From positions 682,001 through 746,000 of the forward strand of contig NZ_JHUZ01000006.1 in the NCBI RefSeq assembly GCF_000619885.1: a DNA stretch of 64,000 nt, in the 5' to 3' direction. The translations under genes and the position numbers were made by a program. The notes beneath the pieces were generated by a model. That model did not search any database. It was given only the letters and a program-made list of their open reading frames with translations, and was not told where the DNA came from. This DNA is from Balneatrix alpica DSM 16621. Lineage in GTDB: Bacteria; Pseudomonadota; Gammaproteobacteria; Pseudomonadales; Balneatricaceae. Positions 41,290-50,359 of the stretch are shown here, piece after piece (position 1 is the stretch's first letter; each line of letters begins with the position of its first letter).

Positions 41290-42083
41290 TATTCAAATCC
41301 ATGCTCAGGGCCAGGAAAGCGCCCTTGTTTAACGGCTGCGACATAGGCGCGGAACGCACCGGGAACATCTTGACCTTCAGGGAGGAAGTTATGCACAAAG
41401 CGTGGAATATAGCCGCTATTGAGTCCCAGCATATCGTGCATGACCAGTACCTGGGCATCGGTATCCGCGCCAGCACCTATGCCAATTACCGGTACCTTGG
41501 CTGCGCGGCTAATCTCGGCGGCGAGGGCGCTGGGCACGCACTCAAGCAGCAAGAGGCTTGCCCCTGCGGCTTCGAGCTCTAGTGCTTCTCGCTTCAGTTC
41601 AGCAGCGCTTTCCGGGGTACGGCCCTGCACGCGAAAACCACCGAGTTTGTTAACCGCCTGGGGGGTGAGTCCCAGGTGTGCGCATACGGGCACACCGCGC
41701 TCGGCTAGGCGGGCAATGGCATCGGCTAGCCAGGCACCGCCCTCAATTTTGACGCAGTGGGCTCCTGCTTGCATTAAACGGCCTGCATTGATCAGGCACT
41801 GCTCGGTAGTGGCATAGGACATAAAGGGCATGTCTGCCATCACCAGGGCGCGTTCATTGCCACGACTGACGCTTTGGGTATGGTAGACCATATCCTCCAT
41901 CGTCACAGGTAGGGTACTGTCATGGCCCTGGAGCACCATGCCAAGGGAGTCGCCAACTAAAATAATCTCCACTCCCGCATCGCTTTGCAGCTTGGCAAAG
42001 CAGGCATCATAGGCTGTCAGGCAGGTGATTTTTTCACCGGCCGCTTTCATGCTGCTGAGGGTGTGCAAGGTAACTTTTTTCAT
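41289..42083 (-). CDS. panB: 3-methyl-2-oxobutanoate hydroxymethyltransferase
   Basis: 264 residues, TIM-barrel Pan[16 protein letters not shown], the metal-binding [19 protein letters not shown], and [12 protein letters not shown]. It adds a hydroxymethyl group from methylene-tetrahydrofolate to ketoisovalerate, the first step to pantothenate. folK, 69 bases upstream, serves folate synthesis, so a folate-CoA link is kept in this operon. Confidence 0.97.
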   Translation of the reverse strand: MKKVTLHTLSSMKAAGEKITCLTAYDACFAKLQSDAGVEIILVGDSLGMVLQGHDSTLPVTMEDMVYHTQSVSRGNERALVMADMPFMSYATTEQCLINAGRLMQAGAHCVKIEGGAWLADAIARLAERGVPVCAHLGLTPQAVNKLGGFRVQGRTPESAAELKREALELEAAGASLLLLECVPSALAAEISRAAKVPVIGIGAGADTDAQVLVMHDMLGLNSGYIPRFVHNFLPEGQDVPGAFRAYVAAVKQGRFPGPEHGFE

Positions 42084-42152
42084 AAGCCTTTTGATCCTGT
42101 TAGCGCCAGAGGCGATTTAACCGGGCGTCTTCAAGGTTTGTGCGATGCAACA

Positions 42153-42659
42153 TTATACCGCCAGGCGGCTTAGTGTGCCCAGTGGGCAGTCTGCTAGCAA
42201 TTCGATTAAGGGGCCAAATCCGGGAACACTGAGTCCTGGGCTGAGCTCCATCAGGGGATAAAGCACGAAATTGCGACGATGCAGATGGGGGTGGGGCACC
42301 TGAAGGCGTGGGTGATCAATCACTTCTTGTCCATAAAGTAGTAGGTCCAAGTCTAGGGTGCGAGGTCCCCAATGTTGAATTCGCACTCGGTGGTGCTGTT
42401 GTTCTAGTTGTTGTAGTTCATCCAGTAAATTGAGTGGAGCAAGATGGGTGCGCAGTAATGCTACAGCATTGACAAAGTCAGGTTGATCCGGGGGCCCAAG
42501 AGGGGCGCTTAGATACAGTCCTGAATGGCCCAGTAGTTGGCTTTGCGGTAGCGAGGCCAACTCGTGTAAGGCTTGGCGAATCTGGCCTTTAGGGTCTTCC
42601 AGGTTGCTACCTAGTCCAATCCAAGCCAGTTGCCCTTCCGGATGAAAGGTTGTGGTCAT
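42153..42659 (-). CDS. folK: HPPK, 6-hydroxymethyl-7,8-dihydropterin pyrophosphokinase
   Basis: 168 residues: WIGLGSNLEDPKGQI at the start, LLDELQQLEQQHHRVRIQHWGPRTLDLDLLLYG with the Mg-binding Asp pair, and PHPHLHRRNFVLYPL. It activates dihydropterin for FolP, which is encoded at 26294 in this window. It overlaps pcnB by four bases, so the two are likely coupled. Confidence 0.96.
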   Translation of the reverse strand: MTTTFHPEGQLAWIGLGSNLEDPKGQIRQALHELASLPQSQLLGHSGLYLSAPLGPPDQPDFVNAVALLRTHLAPLNLLDELQQLEQQHHRVRIQHWGPRTLDLDLLLYGQEVIDHPRLQVPHPHLHRRNFVLYPLMELSPGLSVPGFGPLIELLADCPLGTLSRLAV

Positions 42660-44062
42660 GATTGTTCCCGCTGGCGAGGACGACGGCGTCGCTTGCTTTT
42701 GTTGGGAGCAGGGCTTTGACCGAGTTCACGTACTAGCTGTTCGCGTCCTTCTTCATCAGCATCCTGGTAGGCTTGCCACCATTGACCAAGCTGCTCTAAA
42801 TCTTCACCGCTTTGCTCGCGTAGCAATACAAAATCGAATCCAGCGCGGAAGCGGGGATGTTCCATGAGTTGTTGTGCTCGCCGACCCTGGCGGCGAGGTA
42901 GACGCCACTGGAGCTCCCAAATTTCTTTAATCACTGCGCTGATGCGGCGAGGAATGCTAATGTGTTTGACCTGAGCATCCAGTGTTTGCTGAGCCGCTTC
43001 ATGCATAGCGGGAATAGGGTGCCAACCCTCATCCAGCTTAGCCTGATAATGTTGCTCCAAGACGGGCCACAGGAGAACGGCATACATAAAAGCAGGCGTG
43101 ACCGGTTTGTCCTGTGCAATACGCTCATCGGTGTTGCGCAGAGCTTGCTCAATTAAGCGCTGATAGCGCTGTGCTTGTTCCGTCGGTGCTTGCAGTGCTT
43201 TCCAGGTGGCCGGGAAGAGTGGGGCAATCAGGTCGTATTGCGCCATGAGTTGCCAGGTAGCAAAGCCCTGGCCTCCGCTGAGAAGTTTTATCGCCTCATC
43301 AAACAGACGGGCATTGGAGATAGAGCCAAGTAAGGGGGCCAGTTGGCGAATGGGTGCAGCAGTGGACTGCTCTAATTGAAAGCCTAACTTGGCGGCAAAG
43401 CGTACTGCCCGCAGCATGCGGACAGGATCTTCCCGATAACGAGCTTCTGCATCACCAATAATCCGTAGGCGTTTGTGTTGCAGGTCGTGCATACCTCCAT
43501 GGTTATCGTAGATACAGAAGTCTTTAGCGGAGTAGTAGAGCGCGTTAACGGTAAAGTCGCGGCGCTCCATGTCCTGCTCCAGGGTGCCATAGACGTTATC
43601 GCGTAACAGCATGCCTTGTTCAGACTGGGCGCTTTGCCCTTCATCAGCATCGTCATGATGTCCGCGGAAAGTGGCCACTTCAATGATTTCACGCCCAAAG
43701 TGGACATGAACCAGTTTAAAGCGTCGGCCAATCAAACGAGAGTTGCGGAACAGTTTATGCACCTGCTCGGGCAGGGCGTCTGTCGCCACATCAAAGTCTT
43801 TTGGTCGTAGGCCAAGTAATAAATCACGAACACCCCCGCCAACGATATAGGCTTGGAAGCCGGCATCCTGTAAACGATAGAGGACTTTAAGGGCGTTGGG
43901 GGTGATTTGTTTGCGGGAAATATTATGTTGATCTCGAGGAATCACGCGTTGTTGCACATCCTGGTTGGAAACAGACCTTTGCCCAAAGCGACGGGCTAAT
44001 AGCCAAGCCCCTGCAATGATGGCTGCAAAACCCAGGAAGTAGAATAAAGTCAGTTTTGACAC
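42656..44062 (-). CDS. pcnB: Poly(A) polymerase I
   Basis: 468 residues from GTG 44062. The nucleotidyltransferase head has GGGVRDLLLGLRPKDFDVATDA with the catalytic Asp pair, followed by the RRDFTVNALYY and RFAAKLGFQL blocks shared with CCA-adding enzymes. The C-terminus is very basic (KSKRRRRPRQREQS). It adds A tails that promote RNA decay. I chose GTG 44062 because GGAG lies 7 bases upstream and the length fits; GTG 44095 would add 11 residues. Unusually, residues about 4-24 (LTLFYFLGFAAIIAGAWLLA) form a convincing membrane helix. It lies just downstream of the CrcZ-like RNA and may be co-transcribed with it. Confidence 0.93.
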   Translation of the reverse strand: MSKLTLFYFLGFAAIIAGAWLLARRFGQRSVSNQDVQQRVIPRDQHNISRKQITPNALKVLYRLQDAGFQAYIVGGGVRDLLLGLRPKDFDVATDALPEQVHKLFRNSRLIGRRFKLVHVHFGREIIEVATFRGHHDDADEGQSAQSEQGMLLRDNVYGTLEQDMERRDFTVNALYYSAKDFCIYDNHGGMHDLQHKRLRIIGDAEARYREDPVRMLRAVRFAAKLGFQLEQSTAAPIRQLAPLLGSISNARLFDEAIKLLSGGQGFATWQLMAQYDLIAPLFPATWKALQAPTEQAQRYQRLIEQALRNTDERIAQDKPVTPAFMYAVLLWPVLEQHYQAKLDEGWHPIPAMHEAAQQTLDAQVKHISIPRRISAVIKEIWELQWRLPRRQGRRAQQLMEHPRFRAGFDFVLLREQSGEDLEQLGQWWQAYQDADEEGREQLVRELGQSPAPNKSKRRRRPRQREQS

Positions 44063-44110
44063 CCGATGGCTCCAGTTACTTCTGTGGCATGGCACGATAA
44101 TGGAGCGCGG

Positions 44111-44139
44111 ATAATACCACTGGCGTCCATGCGGATAAA
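44111..44139 (-). promoter_or_regulatory. Weak possible promoter of pcnB
   Basis: Read leftward, TTTATC (44139-44134) and TATTAT (44116-44111) have 17-base spacing. The -35 is poor, so this is only a candidate for CrcZ-independent pcnB expression. Confidence 0.25.
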
Positions 44140-44162
44140 AGTAAGCAGAGGTAAGGGATAGG

Positions 44163-44511
44163 CTTCAAAGATGAAGATGCGCCGATAACTTGTTTTTGTT
44201 GTGTCGGCATCAGACGTTCTTATTGTTAGGGTGTCTGAAGATAAAATAAACAGATCGCTTTAAATATTCAGTACAACCAGGGAGACTACGAGAAAGGCTG
44301 ACAATCACTCACCCCTTTTTATTTTTATTTTTTGGTGTTGTTTTTCTTCACCTAACTCGCTCCATGCGGTCGATAAAAAGGCCGAATGCTTAAAGCGATC
44401 AGTTTTTTCCTACCTCAACTTATTTTTATTTTTACTGAGGCTCTCTGCGTGTTCCGTGATCGATTTTTATTTTTATTTTTGATCTGGATACACCAGAAAT
44501 CTTGTTGTTTG
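44163..44511 (-). ncRNA. crcZ: CrcZ-like Hfq/Crc-sequestering small RNA
   Basis: No protein is supported in the gap between cbrB and pcnB, which is where CrcZ lies in Pseudomonas. Read leftward from the predicted start near 44511, the RNA carries seven A-rich AAnAAnAA-type motifs at 44501-44510, 44464-44480, 44420-44433, 44338-44348, 44316-44333, 44216-44227 and 44189-44202. Five or six sit in loops: GATC/GATC (44481-44484 with 44458-44461), CCTCA/TGAGG (44436-44440 with 44413-44417), GGTG/CACC (44349-44352 with 44334-44337), CAGAC/GTCTG (44233-44237 with 44211-44215) and GCCGA/TCGGC (44204-44208 with 44181-44185). GATCGCTTTAA (44400-44390) pairs over 11 bp with 44263-44253 and encloses two motifs. 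In Pseudomonas such motifs bind Hfq with Crc and relieve catabolite repression. No clear terminator is seen, so the 3' end is uncertain and may run into pcnB. Confidence 0.7.
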
Positions 44512-44521
44512 AATTATATAA

Positions 44522-44537
44522 AGCACGCTGCGTGCCA
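44522..44537 (-). promoter_or_regulatory. Sigma-54 promoter of the CrcZ-like RNA
   Basis: Read leftward: TGGCACGCAGCGTGCT. The GG and GC dinucleotides are exactly 10 bases apart and only one base departs from the TGGCACG-N4-TTGCT consensus. It directs transcription leftward, away from cbrB, with a start expected near 44511. CbrB is a sigma-54 activator. Confidence 0.75.
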
Positions 44538-44601
44538 ACTTTGTAAGTTATTGATTTTGCTGGGTTTTGGTGGGGTTGTGGGGCTGACTAGAGAGTCTTG
44601 T

Positions 44602-44638
44602 TGTTACTGTGCGGAGCAGTGTGGGTAGAGAGGTAACA
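44602..44638. promoter_or_regulatory. Candidate CbrB upstream activating site
   Basis: TGTTAC (44602-44607) and GTAACA (44633-44638) form an inverted repeat with a 25-base spacer, about 65-100 bases upstream of the sigma-54 promoter and directly after the cbrB stop. I recall TGTTAC/GTAACA half-sites being reported for CbrB in Pseudomonas, with shorter spacers; the extra length here is close to one helical turn. Confidence 0.5.
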
Positions 44639-44667
44639 AAGAATGCAAAATGTTTCCCCGCCAACGC

Positions 44668-46062
44668 TTAGCGCTTACGGGGAATGCCAAGTTTCTGACG
44701 TTTCTCCCACAAACACTTGCGGCTGACGCCCAGCTTTTGAGCGAGTTCGGTTTCGCTCATTTTATTCTCGTTCTCCAGTACAAAGTGCAGGAAGTAATCA
44801 TCAAGAGAGAGGTTGTCCTGCGCTGCTCGGGCGGTAATCGGTTGAGCTTGGGTACCGGTGCGACTTAGCCTGGCTTCGATTTGTTCTAATTCGCTTGCCT
44901 CCACTTCAATGCCAAGCAGTTCCGTGGTGATGTATTGGTCATCTGCCAGAATGGCTGCTCGTTCAATGGCGTTTTCGAGCTCACGGACGTTACCGGGCCA
45001 GGGGTAGTTCAGCATGTTCTGAACAGCTTCTTTGCTGAACTTTAGGGTACCAGTCTGCATCCGTTCTGCTACGCGAAGTAGCAGAGCTTCAGCAATCTCT
45101 ATGATGTCGTTACCGCGCTCTCGCAAGGGTGGCATCCGAATTTCCATTACATAGAGGCGATAAAATAAGTCTTCACGGAAGTGGCCGGCTTTTACCATTT
45201 CACGCAGATTGCGATGGGTAGCGGTGATCAAGCGCACATCTACTTTCTTCGATTGAATTGAGCCGACTCGGCGGATTTCGCTTTCCTGCAGTACCCGTAA
45301 CAGTCGTGCCTGTGCCTCTAGGGGGAGCTCACCCACTTCATCAAGAAAGAGGGTGCCGCCATCTGCAGCCTCAATCAGGCCGCTACGGGCGGCGACAGCA
45401 CCGGTAAAGGCCCCTTTTTCATGACCAAAAAGCTCGGATTCGATCAGGGTTTCAGGGATGGCGGCGCAGTTCACGCAGATCATCGGTTTGTCAGAGCGGT
45501 GGCTCTGCTCGTGAATGGTGCGGGCTGCCAGCTCTTTGCCGGTGCCGGACTCACCTTGGATAAAGACCGTTACATCGGTGCGGGCAACCTTGGCAATTCG
45601 CTTGAATAAGTCTTGCATGGAAGGGCAGCTGCCGATGATATGGGTAGGCTGCGCTCCAGTACTGGCACTGGTCGCGGTAGGCTCATGGCTGCGCTTGCTG
45701 CTGGGGGTAGCCAGTACGGGTTTATCGAGAATGCGTTTGACACATTCCAGCATCTCGTTGTGATCAAAGGGCTTGGCAATATAATCCACCGCGCCTTCCC
45801 GCATGGCATCGACTGCCGAGCGAAGACTGGCGTAGCTGGTCATGATCAGTACGGGAGTGTGGGTGGCTGCTTTGATCAGGTCAGTACCAGGACGGCCTGG
45901 TAAGCGTAGGTCGCTGATAATGAGGTGAAAGGTGTCGAGGGCATAGTCCAATGCGGCATCGACGGAATCGACATCAACCACCTGGTAGCTGTTGCGTTCT
46001 AGCAGCTTTTTTAGTGATTGGCGGATGATGACTTCGTCTTCAACGATCAGGATACGGCGCAT
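44668..46062 (-). CDS. cbrB: Sigma-54-dependent response regulator CbrB
   Basis: 464 residues of the NtrC family: a receiver domain (phospho-acceptor Asp51 in ISDLRLPG, switch Lys in AKPFDHNEM), an AAA+ domain (Walker [14 protein letters not shown], sigma-54 contact loop [10 protein letters not shown], Walker [11 protein letters not shown]), and a C-terminal Fis-type helix-turn-helix ([23 protein letters not shown]). Named CbrB from its neighbours cbrA and pcnB. It is expected to activate the sigma-54 promoter found just after its own stop codon. The cbrA stop is two bases upstream. Confidence 0.93.
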   Translation of the reverse strand: MRRILIVEDEVIIRQSLKKLLERNSYQVVDVDSVDAALDYALDTFHLIISDLRLPGRPGTDLIKAATHTPVLIMTSYASLRSAVDAMREGAVDYIAKPFDHNEMLECVKRILDKPVLATPSSKRSHEPTATSASTGAQPTHIIGSCPSMQDLFKRIAKVARTDVTVFIQGESGTGKELAARTIHEQSHRSDKPMICVNCAAIPETLIESELFGHEKGAFTGAVAARSGLIEAADGGTLFLDEVGELPLEAQARLLRVLQESEIRRVGSIQSKKVDVRLITATHRNLREMVKAGHFREDLFYRLYVMEIRMPPLRERGNDIIEIAEALLLRVAERMQTGTLKFSKEAVQNMLNYPWPGNVRELENAIERAAILADDQYITTELLGIEVEASELEQIEARLSRTGTQAQPITARAAQDNLSLDDYFLHFVLENENKMSETELAQKLGVSRKCLWEKRQKLGIPRKR

Positions 46063-46064
46063 AG

Positions 46065-49001
46065 TCAGACTTCACTCGTGGTTTCCGGCGTGGCAGGACG
46101 CGGTAGCGTTAGGGTGAAACAGGTACCGCTGGGCTGATCCGGGTGGGTGGCAGCCGTTCTGCTGGTAACCTCTATGTTACCATAATGCTCATTGATGATG
46201 GTGTAGACCAAGGACAAGCCTAATCCGGTGCCCTGGCCTGCATCTTTAGTGGTGAAAAAGGGTTCGAACAGGTGTTCCAGATGTTCTGGTGGAATGCCGC
46301 TGCCCTGATCTTCGACTTCGATATAGACGCTGAAGTCATCCAGCCGTGTGCGTATCTCTACTTGACTGCCATCAGGCGAGGCATCGCGCGCATTATTCAG
46401 TAGGTTGATGAAAACCTGTACCAGTCGCTGGGCATCGCCCATCACCTCATGGCTGAGCTGGCAGTGATTAGTAAACTCCACCTGATGCGCACGTGCATCC
46501 AGGCGTAACAGGTTGATGGCTTCTTGCACGCATTCATAAATGCTTAGTCGCTGATAATGAGCTGGATCAGTCTGTTGTCCGGTATGGGAGAAGCTTAATA
46601 GCGATTGCAGAATACGGCTGATGCGGGCCGTTTGCTGCAGCTGTTGTTCGGCAATCTCCAGTACTTCGGGTTGCTCCGTCTCGTAGCGTAAATTTTGTGC
46701 CAAGCAGGCAATGCCGGTTACTGGATTGCCTATCTCGTGGGCTACCCCGGCCGCCAAACGGCCGATGGAGATCAGGCGTTCGCTATGGGCCAGGCGGTCG
46801 GCGAGCAGTTTAGTGTCCGTCTCATCCTCCACCAGAATAACGGAGTGCTCGGCAACGGGGGTTTCATCCATTTGTGCATGGATATCTACCCGTTGCAGGC
46901 TGAACCAGCGTTGCTGATGGCCTTGTTCCAGACAGGCATTGTGATGGCGGTTTTCTTGACTACTGAGGAATTGGCCAAGCAAACCCTGCCAGGGAGCAGG
47001 CAGGTCTTGAATGCGGCTGCCGAGGACTTGCTCGGCTTCTAGTCCGGTGTATTGCACCATGGTCTGGTTCCAGAGGGCAATTTCGTCACCTTCACCCAAT
47101 GCGCAGACTCCTATTGGCAGGTGCTGCAGAATATTACGGTGAAAGCGGCGCAGGCTATCCAGCTCGGCAGCTAGACCAGTTAAGCGGGACTGATATTGAC
47201 TCAATTGACTTTCAATAATGTGAATATCGTTAGCTTTGTAGAGGCTGTCTTCACCTTGATAGGGCAGTGACATATTGAGAATGTCTTCCGCCTCGCTAGG
47301 CCCTAACAAGCCGGAGAGGTTGGCTTCGAGGCGATCACGCAGGCGACGCAGGCTGGCTGGGCGGTGGTCGTCTGCTTCCAGACCTAAATCTTCCAGTGCT
47401 TGCTGTACTTCCAGCTCTGCCGTGCGAATTCCTAAGTGTGGTGTCAGGCAGAGGACAAAATCCTGACAGCTGGTCACCATGACCTGTTTGCCGCTTGGGC
47501 CTGGTAAGGCGTTGAGGGCGCAAGCTTGGGCGACATATTGCTCTTTGGCACTGCTTTTGGCGTAAATAGAGACAACTGCAAAAATCAGCACGTTCAGGGT
47601 CAGCGAATAGAGTGCGGATTCATGCCAGTGTGAGGCATGGAGGCTAAGCTCAGGGGCGTCTCCCGCTCCTGTTACCAGGGGTAACAACATGCTGATCAGC
47701 CAGTATCCCATGCCAACCAGCATGCCCCAGGTAAAGCCTTGGCGGTGTCCCCTGGGCCAGAACAGAGTGGCGAGTAGGCCGGGTAAAAATTGCAGGAAGG
47801 CAACAAAGGCAATCATCCCTTGTAGATGCAGGGAATAGGATTGGCCTACCCAGCTGTAGAACAGATAGCTAATCCAGATGAGTGCAATAATTAGCGCCCG
47901 TTTTGACCAGAGTAGCCAACGGTAAAAGTCGGTTTTGGGGTTCGGTTGAAAGGTGGGAAGTAACAGGTGATTGAGCACCATAGCCGAAAGCGCCAGCACG
48001 CTGACAATGACAATGCCGCTGGCGGCGGATAGCCCACCTAAATAAGCCAGGGTAGTGAGAATGGGGGCTTGCTCGGAGAGGCCGATCAATAAAATCAGAT
48101 ATTCGGCATTACCGTCTAATCCCAGTCGTGCACCAGCCCATACAATCAATGGAATAGGCAGGCACATTAAGAGTAAAAACAGTGGCATTCCCCAGCTGGC
48201 TTGGCGTAGGGCGCGGGTATTGAGGTTCTCGGTAAAAGCAATGTGGAACATATGTGGCATGACGATAACGCTGGCAAAAAAAGCCAGAATCAAGGTGCGC
48301 CAAGCATCGTCGTGTAGGGGGGCGGGGCGGTTTAAGCTGCCGATCTCCAGCCATTCCAGCATTTCTTTGGGGTTGGCGAAAACGCTCCAGAGGATAAAGA
48401 TGGCGATAGCCAGCATGGCAATTAGCTTGACCAATGATTTGATCGCCATGGAGAACACCAGACCCTCATGCTTATCCCGAATCGAAGGGTGGCGGGCACC
48501 AAATAGAATGGCAAAAAGAGCAATCAGCACACAAAAGCCGAGCGCCAGGCTGCTTTCACTGAGGGTGGGGTTGAGGATATGGGTGGAGTCCGCCACTGCC
48601 TGGATTTGAATCGATAGCATTGGAATGGCCGACACTAGCATCAACAGGGTGGTGAGCACTCCTGCCTGGCGGCTGCGAAACCGAAAGGCAAATAAGTCAG
48701 CCAGTGAGCTGAGCTGATAGGTATGACACAGTCGAATGATAGGAATGAAGATGACCGGCGCCAGTATAAATGCCAGGCTGGAGCCAAGGTAAGCGGCTAA
48801 AAAGCTGATGCCGTAGTTATAGGCTAGGCCCACTGCGCCATAAAACGTCCAGGCACTGCCGTACACCCCTAAGGCTAAAACATAGATTAGCGGGTGGCGT
48901 AACCAGTGGCGGGGTACGCGACCCTGATCGGTTAACCAAGCCAGCACGCACAATGCCAGCATATAAATGATGGCAATGGGGATAATGGCATTCAGGCTCA
49001 T
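46065..49001 (-). CDS. cbrA: Transporter-like sensor histidine kinase CbrA
   Basis: 978 residues. The first about 480 form some 12-13 membrane helices related to sodium:solute symporters. A linker (about 500-600) and a PAS domain (LPIGVCALGEGDEIALWNQTM) follow, then a HisKA domain with the phospho-His in AAGVAHEIGNPVTG and an ATPase domain (NLLNNARDASPDG, DQGSGIPPEHLEHLFEPFFTTK, GTGLGLSLVY). In Pseudomonas CbrA with CbrB governs use of carbon and nitrogen sources such as histidine and proline. It lies two bases after gluQ, following dksA, the same order as in Pseudomonas. The true signal is unknown. Confidence 0.93.
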   Translation of the reverse strand: MSLNAIIPIAIIYMLALCVLAWLTDQGRVPRHWLRHPLIYVLALGVYGSAWTFYGAVGLAYNYGISFLAAYLGSSLAFILAPVIFIPIIRLCHTYQLSSLADLFAFRFRSRQAGVLTTLLMLVSAIPMLSIQIQAVADSTHILNPTLSESSLALGFCVLIALFAILFGARHPSIRDKHEGLVFSMAIKSLVKLIAMLAIAIFILWSVFANPKEMLEWLEIGSLNRPAPLHDDAWRTLILAFFASVIVMPHMFHIAFTENLNTRALRQASWGMPLFLLLMCLPIPLIVWAGARLGLDGNAEYLILLIGLSEQAPILTTLAYLGGLSAASGIVIVSVLALSAMVLNHLLLPTFQPNPKTDFYRWLLWSKRALIIALIWISYLFYSWVGQSYSLHLQGMIAFVAFLQFLPGLLATLFWPRGHRQGFTWGMLVGMGYWLISMLLPLVTGAGDAPELSLHASHWHESALYSLTLNVLIFAVVSIYAKSSAKEQYVAQACALNALPGPSGKQVMVTSCQDFVLCLTPHLGIRTAELEVQQALEDLGLEADDHRPASLRRLRDRLEANLSGLLGPSEAEDILNMSLPYQGEDSLYKANDIHIIESQLSQYQSRLTGLAAELDSLRRFHRNILQHLPIGVCALGEGDEIALWNQTMVQYTGLEAEQVLGSRIQDLPAPWQGLLGQFLSSQENRHHNACLEQGHQQRWFSLQRVDIHAQMDETPVAEHSVILVEDETDTKLLADRLAHSERLISIGRLAAGVAHEIGNPVTGIACLAQNLRYETEQPEVLEIAEQQLQQTARISRILQSLLSFSHTGQQTDPAHYQRLSIYECVQEAINLLRLDARAHQVEFTNHCQLSHEVMGDAQRLVQVFINLLNNARDASPDGSQVEIRTRLDDFSVYIEVEDQGSGIPPEHLEHLFEPFFTTKDAGQGTGLGLSLVYTIINEHYGNIEVTSRTAATHPDQPSGTCFTLTLPRPATPETTSEV

Positions 49002-49003
49002 GG

Positions 49004-49900
49004 TTAGACTCCATAGGGCGTGGCAAAACTGAGCCTAGCGGGCAGGCGTTCAGTGCGCCAGTGCGTCTGGGCATAGGCAAGTTGTTCAGCCACCGGAGCG
49101 GACTCTAGTGCGGGAGGCAACGGGTGGCTCAGCATGGCCAGTGCTTGGGCAGTCAGTGTACTGACTTGCTGAGGATTCAGGGCTGGAGCAAAGGTTTGCT
49201 TGCTTAGCTTTTGACCCTGGGCATTGGTGATCACCGGGATATGAGCATAGCTGGGCTGTGGCGCCATCAACAGCTGTTGTAGGTAACACTGGCGTGGCGT
49301 GGAGTCGAGTAAGTCGCTGCCGCGGACGATATGGCTAATGCCCTGATCAAAGTCATCCACCACAACGGCCAGCTGGTAAGCAAAAAAGCCTTCTTTGCGC
49401 TTGATCACAAAGTCGCCCACCTCTTGGCGTAGAGATTGGCCGTAGTGTCCCTGAATGCGATCTTCAATACTGTAGTAAGCGTCGCTGACCCATAATCGAT
49501 AGGCCCAGGGTTGGCTGGTGGTAGAGGGAGGATGTCGCCGGCAAAAACCATCGTAACAAGGATGGGCTTGACGATGTTGCAGTTGGCTGCGGGAGCATTG
49601 GCAGGGGTACACCAAGCCTTGCTGCTGCAACTGTTCTAGCACCTGTTGATAGCGTGCTAAACGTTGGCTTTGGTAAAGGGGGCGTTCATCCCAGTGCAGG
49701 CCAAAGGCTTCCAGCGTGCGTAGAATGGCATCACTGGCACCTGCAATTTCGCGAGGGGGATCAAGATCTTCTATGCGAACTAGCCAGTGTCCTTGATGCG
49801 CTTTGGCATCCAAATAACTGGCAAGCGCCGCCAACAGGGACCCAAAGTGTAAGGGTCCCGTTGGGGAAGGGGCGAAGCGACCGCGATAGCTTGTGGGCAT
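49004..49900 (-). CDS. gluQ: Glutamyl-Q tRNA(Asp) synthetase
   Basis: 298 residues, a shortened glutamyl-tRNA synthetase without the anticodon-binding domain. It has GRFAPSPTGPLHFGSLLAAL, a zinc site (CQCSRSQL...CYDGFC) and a KMSKS-like GQKLSKQ. It attaches Glu to queuosine 34 of tRNA-Asp. It follows dksA by 27 bases; in several bacteria gluQ depends on readthrough from dksA. Confidence 0.95.
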   Translation of the reverse strand: MPTSYRGRFAPSPTGPLHFGSLLAALASYLDAKAHQGHWLVRIEDLDPPREIAGASDAILRTLEAFGLHWDERPLYQSQRLARYQQVLEQLQQQGLVYPCQCSRSQLQHRQAHPCYDGFCRRHPPSTTSQPWAYRLWVSDAYYSIEDRIQGHYGQSLRQEVGDFVIKRKEGFFAYQLAVVVDDFDQGISHIVRGSDLLDSTPRQCYLQQLLMAPQPSYAHIPVITNAQGQKLSKQTFAPALNPQQVSTLTAQALAMLSHPLPPALESAPVAEQLAYAQTHWRTERLPARLSFATPYGV

Positions 49901-49927
49901 AAGCGTCGTGGCAACTCCGCTGGCTTA

Positions 49928-50359
49928 TCAGCCGCCCTGAGTGCGTTCTTTCATTTCCGCCAGGGTCTTGCAATCGATGCACAGCGTTGCAGTCGGGCGG
50001 GCTTCCAGGCGGCGAATACCGATTTCGATCCCACAGGATTCGCAATAGCCATAATCGTCTTTTTCGATACGGTCTAAGGCTTCTGCAATTTTCTTAATCA
50101 GTTTTCGCTCGCGGTCGCGTGCACGTAGTTCCAGACTGAACTCTTCTTCTTGGCTGGCACGATCGTTGGGATCGGCAAAGTTGGTCGCTTCTTCTTGTAG
50201 ATGGTGAACCGTGCGGTCCACCTCTTCCATCAATGCCTGCTTCCAACCATTGAGAATACGGGTGAAATGCTCTTTCTGAGCATCATTCATGTACTCTTCA
50301 TCCGCCTTGGCTTGATAAGGCTCGAAGTGGTTCAAAAAGGATGAATTGGTATTCGGCAT
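49928..50359 (-). CDS. dksA: RNA polymerase-binding factor DksA
   Basis: 143 residues: a coiled coil with the tip motif DPNDRA (DxxDxA) that enters the polymerase secondary channel, and a C4 zinc finger (CESCGIEIGIRRLEARPTATLCIDC). With ppGpp it controls rRNA and amino-acid promoters. The 220-base divergent gap to the aminotransferase contains a GCCCA/TGGGC hairpin (50396-50409) in the dksA leader and a TATAAT (50532-50537) facing the aminotransferase. Confidence 0.96.
   Translation of the reverse strand: MPNTNSSFLNHFEPYQAKADEEYMNDAQKEHFTRILNGWKQALMEEVDRTVHHLQEEATNFADPNDRASQEEEFSLELRARDRERKLIKKIAEALDRIEKDDYGYCESCGIEIGIRRLEARPTATLCIDCKTLAEMKERTQGG

Noticed and set aside
44316-44480. TTTTTATTTTTATTTTT repeats as simple low-complexity sequence or mobile-element debris
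   Set aside because: They are spaced units each framed by short complementary arms and share the locus with a sigma-54 promoter and cbrB; an RNA with Hfq-type motifs explains them better. No terminal repeats or transposase are nearby.
44386-44628. An 80-codon rightward ORF in the cbrB-pcnB gap
   Set aside because: It runs antisense across the A-tract motifs and the sigma-54 promoter, has no ribosome-binding site, and its Phe/Leu-rich product merely reflects the T-rich strand of the RNA motifs.
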